Assembly (NCBI GenBank): GCA_004009845.1
Contig: RMBW01000345.1
Location: forward strand, 1-11,680
DNA: 11,680 nucleotides
From: Davidsoniella eucalypti
Lineage: Eukaryota > Ascomycota > Sordariomycetes > Microascales > Ceratocystidaceae
Direction: 5' to 3'
The notes beneath the pieces are model-generated. The model had not been told where the DNA came from. It did no database searches and worked only from the letters and a program-made list of their open reading frames with translations. The position numbers and the translations under genes were made by a program. Positions within the stretch are counted from its first letter, which is position 1; each line of letters starts with the position of its first letter. Below are positions 8,232-11,680 of this stretch, piece after piece.

Positions 8232-8720
8232 AAAGCCCGTCTCGTCGAAGTTGTAGAAATCGCAGTCCTAGATAGCGTACTTCGCACGCATGTTGGTGAC
8301 CAACCACGCGTCCAACACATGGGGATCTTCTTGCAAAGCCCTTTGGTAGTCGTAAATGTGAGAGAAACGCGTACAGAGCTCTGGTTGTCGTGCAACAAAG
8401 CGGTCGGTTCCGATGAGTTGAAGGTCGCGTATCTCGAGAAAACGATTGGCCATATCTTTCACGTCAACCCTCCAGGGGGAAAACCCTCTTGCATCTAGCT
8501 GGAAGATATATTGAAAAATCGACTCCTCTTCACTCGGGGTCAAAATCGGCAAGCCGTGGGTTCTATCGGCATCATCAAAGGCTCTTCCAGCTATTCTGTA
8601 CTGGAGCGTCGTTCGTGGGACATCGAATAGCTTTGTGAGCTTTCAAATACTCAATCGCGGTGTCGTTCGCTTTGCTTCGATCACAAGAATGATTTGACAC
8701 TTGAGGAGAAGGTTTGGCAT
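8232..8720 (-). pseudogene. Transposase N-terminal DNA-binding part (pogo/Fot1-like)
   Basis: Frames on the minus strand show a helix-turn-helix of the psq type, DVPRTTLQYRIAGRAF (about 8625 to 8578). Next comes LTPSEEESIFQYIFQLDARG, the start of a CENP-B-type second helix-turn-helix, which continues to about 8370. These domains bind the terminal repeats. The start is uncertain: an ATG at 8720 is in a different frame from the HTH, and a one-base change lies near 8620. An in-frame TAG at 8270..8268 stands just before DCDFYNFDETGF, whose Asp (codon 8246 to 8244) is the first catalytic residue of the DDE core. The rest of the core is absent from about 8231. Confidence 0.8.
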
Positions 8721-8768
8721 CGTAAGTGCGTAAGTAAATGCGTCTTGAAGTTGGAGTGGTGGTGGCGG

Positions 8769-8800
8769 GGAAAAGTGGCCCGCGAAGTGGTGAAGTACGT
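8769..8800 (-). repeat. Right terminal inverted repeat of the pogo element
   Basis: Ends CCGCGAAGTGGTGAAGTACGT and matches the left repeat over 32 of 32 bases. Followed by TA at 8801..8802. The transposase start lies just inside this end. Confidence 0.95.
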
Positions 8801-8861
8801 TATTAGGATAGAGATGATAAGACCGAAGGGGCGATAATTTGATGATTAGGAATTATTGTTT

Positions 8862-8940
8862 CAACCTTGATAAATAAACTGCATTACCGTAGCGGTGAGC
8901 TCAGTGTGAAGACCCAACCCTGATAAACGGCATAACCATG
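8862..8940 (+). repeat. Short imperfect direct repeat
   Basis: CAACCTTGATAAAtaaactGCATTACC (from 8862) and CAACCCTGATAAACGGCATAACC (from 8915) look like two diverged copies of a ~27-bp word, 53 bp apart. No function proposed. Confidence 0.35.
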
Positions 8941-9104
8941 ATGACAATATAGAAAATTCCAGAGACATTTATACCAATTAGTACTCAGATTATAGAAAAT
9001 TATGATGTATTTGAATCCCGCTTGTAGAATATACTTGATTTATCTAGTCAATTGCGGTATTTGAATATAATTGAGCTTTTTTGAAATCCCCAAGTAGACT
9101 TAAA

Positions 9105-9128
9105 CTCTTTTTCTAACATGAAAAAGAG
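9105..9128. other. 9-bp hairpin in the AT-rich spacer
   Basis: CTCTTTTTC and GAAAAAGAG form a perfect stem around a 6-nt loop (TAACAT). No adjacent gene, so a terminator role is unsupported. Confidence 0.4.
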
Positions 9129-10176
9129 AAAGGATCCAAAGCTAAGAGCTAAAACAAGCTGAACTGTTATTACCGATATCAAGAGATCTTTTGGTTAGCT
9201 GTGACAAGATGGCCCCTTTCTCATTTGATTACCAATATGTAATGATTCTGTAGTTTGTTCATTTGTTCTGTGGCAGGAGTGTCTGTTTAGTTTGCCCCCG
9301 GTTTATAAGTCATCATGATCAAATGACCTAAGAAACATTTTCGCAAGCCGTGGGTTGTTTATGATTGAAATTGAAGGATGAGGGATTGAGAGAAGTCAAC
9401 CTAGCTTTGAGTTTAGAGATGGCTTAATCAAATAGAAGTTGATTTAGGAACATCAAGTGTATCAAGTATTTTGATATTATCATTGCAGAGTTTGGCAAGT
9501 GATCGAAATATTTGTCACATACTCACTTCACTGTCTGGTGTCAAAATTGTGTCGATAATAAAAGTGAGGCCTTCTGATATCACTAAGTAGAACATAGAGT
9601 TGCTAGAAACCTGGCCATATACATTATTTTATAGTAGGGTATATAGCTAGCTATGACTACTGGCATAGTGAATACAAGTTGTATTACTCTATAGTGTCTC
9701 TTAATGTTCAAGGCAACATTATTGCAATTGGTATAGCCTGAAAGGTTCTGATACATAATGATACTAATATTGTTGGTATACATTACAGCATCAATATTGT
9801 ATCAAATGCAAAACGAAACTTTCGAACTTCTATGATTCAAGCCACACTGTTATATACCTTTGCAAATTCATCAATACAAGGTAGCATAGTATTCTATATA
9901 AAGGTGGCCATATTATTGTTTTAACTGAGGAGTCAAGAGAAGAGGATTGTATATACAACTACAGTGATATGTTAATTCCAAGATCAACTCAATTCCTAAT
10001 CACTCTATCTATCATTATATATGTGCTCTGATGTTCTCCAGTATTGTCTTTCAATAATGTGTGATACCGGCATATAGAGCAGCTATATACAAGCGAAATA
10101 AACAATATTTATAGAGCTCTAAGGTGAACTACAGCCACACAACAACAACTGATGAACATACGTGTTAAGCTCAACA

Positions 10177-10355
10177 TGTAAGGGTCTAAGGCCCTGGTTG
10201 GTTCGGCTAAGCTTGATCTAAGCCTAAGCAAAACGGTTATAAATAGGGACGTCTTCCCGCCGTTATTCCAACAGATAATAGTCCTTCTCTCCATCGGCCA
10301 CAATCTAATCACCCTTTCTAAGATTGTTGGCCTCGTCCCTCCTTAGATCCTCTCA
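10177..10355 (+). repeat. 5' LTR of element C (179 bp)
   Basis: Starts TGTAAGGGTCTAAGG and ends GATCCTCTCA. It contains the TATA box at 10238 and the presumed cap site at 10293. It is identical to 11375..11553 and shares ordered blocks with LTR B (AAACGGYTATAAATAGGGAC; CCCGCCGT and ATTCCAACAGATA). Confidence 0.92.
10238..10245 (+). promoter_or_regulatory. TATA box of LTR C
   Basis: TATAAATA within U3, 55 nt upstream of the A at 10293 that starts the self-priming complement. The same spacing occurs in LTR B. Confidence 0.65.
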
Positions 10356-10357
10356 TT

Positions 10358-10368
10358 TTGTGGCCGAT
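10358..10368 (+). other. Self-priming primer-binding site of element C
   Basis: TTGTGGCCGAT starts 2 nt after the LTR end and is the exact reverse complement of 10293..10303 (ATCGGCCACAA) in the LTR. As in Tf1, 11 nt at the presumed mRNA 5' end could fold back to prime. The pairing differs in sequence from that of element B although the layout is identical, which suggests compensatory change. Confidence 0.75.
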
Positions 10369-10500
10369 CAACCTTTAGATCGTCGACGTTTGACGCGATC
10401 ACCCTTCGTTTCTGTTATTATACCTTCGTTTTTTGGTGATAATTACCCCTCTTTTTGGCGCTGTGAAAATGCCTTATCTTTATTTACCCGTCCTCTCTTT

Positions 10501-10700
10501 GTAATTGAGCCGACGTTTTCCCCCTGTTATGCCGCTGCTTACTGAAGTGAAGCCGTCAAGTACCCGTAAAACGATGCAAATCGTCGCGGAAGTAGTACCT
10601 CTGTAACGTTCTCTGAAATTAAGCCGACATTAACCTCGGGATTACGCTGGTTCTCCGCAGAAATAGAGCCTGATGTAGACCTCTGTCATCCCGCTAAAAT
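10501..10700 (+). repeat. Degenerate tandem array in the interior of element C
   Basis: Four loosely similar units, near 10501, 10544, 10614 and 10659, share an AGCCGA-(C/A)-TT-like word followed by CCTC/CCCC and an ATNCCGC-like word. Match quality is low and spacing irregular. It may be a decayed repeat or a structured RNA region. Confidence 0.3.
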
Positions 10701-10742
10701 GGACCTGTATGAGTGCACACGCCTGTTGAAAGGGTGTCGATT

Positions 10743-11148
10743 GTACGCCCTGGTAACCGGCCTGGCTAAGTCGTAGTCGAACCGGAATAGACACAGAGTC
10801 TCCACAGCATACACCCCTCCATTGCAGCCAACAGGCCATCTACTCCTGTACGACCCCGTTAGCCGTGCGCTAAGGTCGCTAGGATTTTCACACCCTTTTT
10901 TACATTTTTTGGGGGTGCATGCACCCTCTGTCCGGTCTTTCCGGGGGTCAACGCGGACCCCCCATCCCACAGAATCGCATTTACCAGGCCCTGGAAACCC
11001 TCCGAATGCGCCCGACGGCGTCCCCTCTATTTTTACACCGCCTTTTCACCCATTTTTCCTGCGACAGGCAGGGGGAAATGATGACACCATGTACCTCCAA
11101 GGCTTCCCGTACGCCCCGGGAACAGGCCCGGCTAAGTCGTGACCGGAA
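10743..11148 (+). repeat. Pair of ~40-bp direct repeats inside element C
   Basis: GTACGCCCTGGTAACCGGCC (10743, continuing TGGCTAAGTCG and ACCGGAA) recurs with changes at 11109 (GTACGCCCCGGGAACAGGCC, then CGGCTAAGTCG and ACCGGAA). The copies are 366 bp apart. Both are flanked by TACCTC/CACCCC words, hinting at a larger ancient duplication. Confidence 0.55.
10913..10962. other. Palindrome and hairpin in element C
   Basis: GGGTGCATGCACCC (10913..10926) is a perfect 14-bp palindrome. Just after it, GGGGGTC/GACCCCC (10943..10949 and 10956..10962) form a 7-bp stem with a 6-nt loop. Possible dimerisation or packaging structure; unproven. Confidence 0.45.
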
Positions 11149-11356
11149 GCAGAAGGACTAGTACCTCTCGTGGTCGGATTGCACCCCCCCTGGGCGTCGC
11201 AGATGCAGAATATACACGCCCCAAGAGTCTCGGGCACGCCGACATAGATTAGGCAGGAATTTATTGATGTTGCAGTATTGGTTTCAGCGTACACGGGTTG
11301 TTTTATTGGTATTTGTAATTAGAAAAACACTAGTTAGGTTGTAGTTTTTTTCTGCC

Positions 11357-11370
11357 GGTGGAGGGGGAGG
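11357..11370 (+). other. Polypurine tract of element C
   Basis: GGTGGAGGGGGAGG lies 4 nt before the 3' LTR and is preceded by a T-run (11346..11351), the usual U-box/PPT pattern used to prime plus-strand DNA. Confidence 0.7.
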
Positions 11371-11374
11371 CTAT

Positions 11375-11553
11375 TGTAAGGGTCTAAGGCCCTGGTTGGT
11401 TCGGCTAAGCTTGATCTAAGCCTAAGCAAAACGGTTATAAATAGGGACGTCTTCCCGCCGTTATTCCAACAGATAATAGTCCTTCTCTCCATCGGCCACA
11501 ATCTAATCACCCTTTCTAAGATTGTTGGCCTCGTCCCTCCTTAGATCCTCTCA
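11375..11553 (+). repeat. Second LTR of element C (179 bp as read)
   Basis: Identical to 10177..10355. The first 103 bp (11375..11477) also form a perfect inverted repeat with 11554..11656. Under the inversion model only 11375..11477 is the original 3' LTR of C, and 11478..11553 is the flipped inner part of the inserted LTR. Confidence 0.88.
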
Positions 11554-11656
11554 ATTATCTGTTGGAATAACGGCGGGAAGACGTCCCTATTTATAACCGT
11601 TTTGCTTAGGCTTAGATCAAGCTTAGCCGAACCAACCAGGGCCTTAGACCCTTACA
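11478..11656 (-). repeat. Reverse-oriented LTR C copy inserted in the 3' LTR, inner part flipped
   Basis: 11554..11656 is the exact reverse complement of LTR positions 1-103. It ends at the LTR terminus (TTACA) and is followed by ATAAT (11657..11661), which equals LTR positions 99-103 just before 11478. So a 179-bp block is flanked by a 5-bp duplication, as for a gypsy-type insertion. The other 76 bp (11478..11553) run forward, not reverse, which a recombination between the 103-bp arms would explain. Confidence 0.65.
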
Positions 11657-11680
11657 ATAATAGTCCTTCTCTCCATCGGC
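11657..11680 (+). repeat. Continuation of the interrupted 3' LTR of element C, cut by the window edge
   Basis: ATAAT (target duplication) followed by 19 bases equal to LTR positions 104-122. The remaining 57 LTR bases should follow beyond the window. Confidence 0.7.

Larger units (their letters stand above)
7717..8800 (-). mobile_element. Internally deleted Fot1/pogo-type DNA transposon (1084 bp)
   Basis: Perfect 32-bp terminal inverted repeats (7717..7748 and 8769..8800) are flanked by TA on both sides (7715..7716 and 8801..8802), the target duplication of Tc1/mariner/pogo elements. Inside, on the minus strand, are the N-terminal DNA-binding part and the C-terminal tail of a Fot1-like transposase, joined with the DDE core removed. 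Fot1-type elements are about 1.9 kb, so roughly 0.8 kb is missing. Such elements are non-autonomous but can be mobilised in trans as long as the ends are kept, which they are. Identity of the family is inferred from protein motifs only. Confidence 0.9.
8803..10176. other. AT-rich gene-free DNA, about 1.4 kb
   Basis: Frames here are short and have no recognisable motif. The stretch is rich in TATA/ATAT words, especially 9590-10110. I see no terminal repeats that would define an element. It could be native spacer or an old repeat mutated by repeat-induced point mutation; I could not compute dinucleotide indices. Confidence 0.55.
10177..11680 (+). mobile_element. Element C: short non-coding LTR retrotransposon (TRIM-like), 3' LTR itself interrupted
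   Basis: Two 179-bp direct repeats with TG/CA ends (10177..10355 and 11375..11553) are identical, base for base. They enclose 1019 bp that begins with a PBS and ends with a polypurine tract. No retroviral motif is present in any frame of the interior, so it must rely on proteins supplied in trans. Read simply, the element is 1377 bp. The 5-bp flanks of that reading (CAACA left, ATTAT right) do not match. I therefore prefer the reading in which the 3' LTR is 11375..11477 continued at 11657 and beyond the window, interrupted by a second LTR (see 11478..11656). Identical LTRs imply recent insertion or gene conversion. Confidence 0.75.

Noticed and set aside
8549..9356. Shared 14-mer GCAAGCCGTGGGTT at 8549 and 9343
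   Set aside because: A single short match in a window of this size can arise by chance, and the flanks do not align.
9890..9920. TATATAAAGG-like promoter in the AT-rich spacer
   Set aside because: TATA words are frequent in this block and no gene or RNA can be seen downstream.
10324..11142. Small frames inside element C (73 to 106 codons, both strands)
   Set aside because: They have no motif, overlap each other, and one begins inside the LTR; the interior looks non-coding.

Overview
The window looks like a transposon-only island from a filamentous ascomycete (Pezizomycotina). The evidence is a chromodomain Ty3/gypsy retrotransposon, LTRs built for Tf1-type self-priming, and a Fot1/pogo-type DNA transposon. 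I see no host gene, rRNA, tRNA or CRISPR. Species cannot be assigned from the sequence alone.

Layout, left to right. (1) 1..1689, minus strand: the 5' part of a gypsy-type element, here called element B. It has a 177-bp LTR, a primer-binding site and a decayed gag that runs off the left edge. (2) 1690..~7002, minus strand: a nearly complete but broken chromovirus, element A. It has a 5' LTR, gag with a zinc knuckle, protease, RT, RNase H, integrase and a chromodomain. Element B sits inside the chromodomain codons, so the 3' end of A must lie left of the window. (3) 7046..~7260: a 110-bp tandem duplication of unknown nature. (4) 7717..8800: an internally deleted pogo/Fot1-like element with perfect 32-bp terminal inverted repeats and TA target duplications. 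The DDE core is missing. (5) 8803..10176: AT-rich DNA with no gene that I can support. (6) 10177 to beyond the right edge, plus strand: a short non-coding LTR element, element C. It has identical 179-bp LTRs, a self-priming PBS and a polypurine tract. Its 3' LTR carries a second, reverse-oriented LTR copy in a 103-bp perfect inverted repeat.

The most striking shared logic is priming. All three LTR families (A, B, C) have a 10-11 nt stretch placed exactly 2 nt after the LTR end. It is perfectly complementary to a stretch of the same LTR lying 51-55 nt downstream of its TATA box. This is the arrangement of Tf1 of fission yeast, where the 5' end of the mRNA folds back and primes its own reverse transcription. 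B and C also share U3/R sequence blocks, so C may have been a non-autonomous passenger of a B-like element (inference).

Decay of A and B is mostly by single-base indels that change frame, with few in-frame stops. Element C is young by its identical LTRs. The history suggested by nesting is A, then B inserted into A; and C, then a reverse LTR inserted into C's 3' LTR, followed by an inversion.
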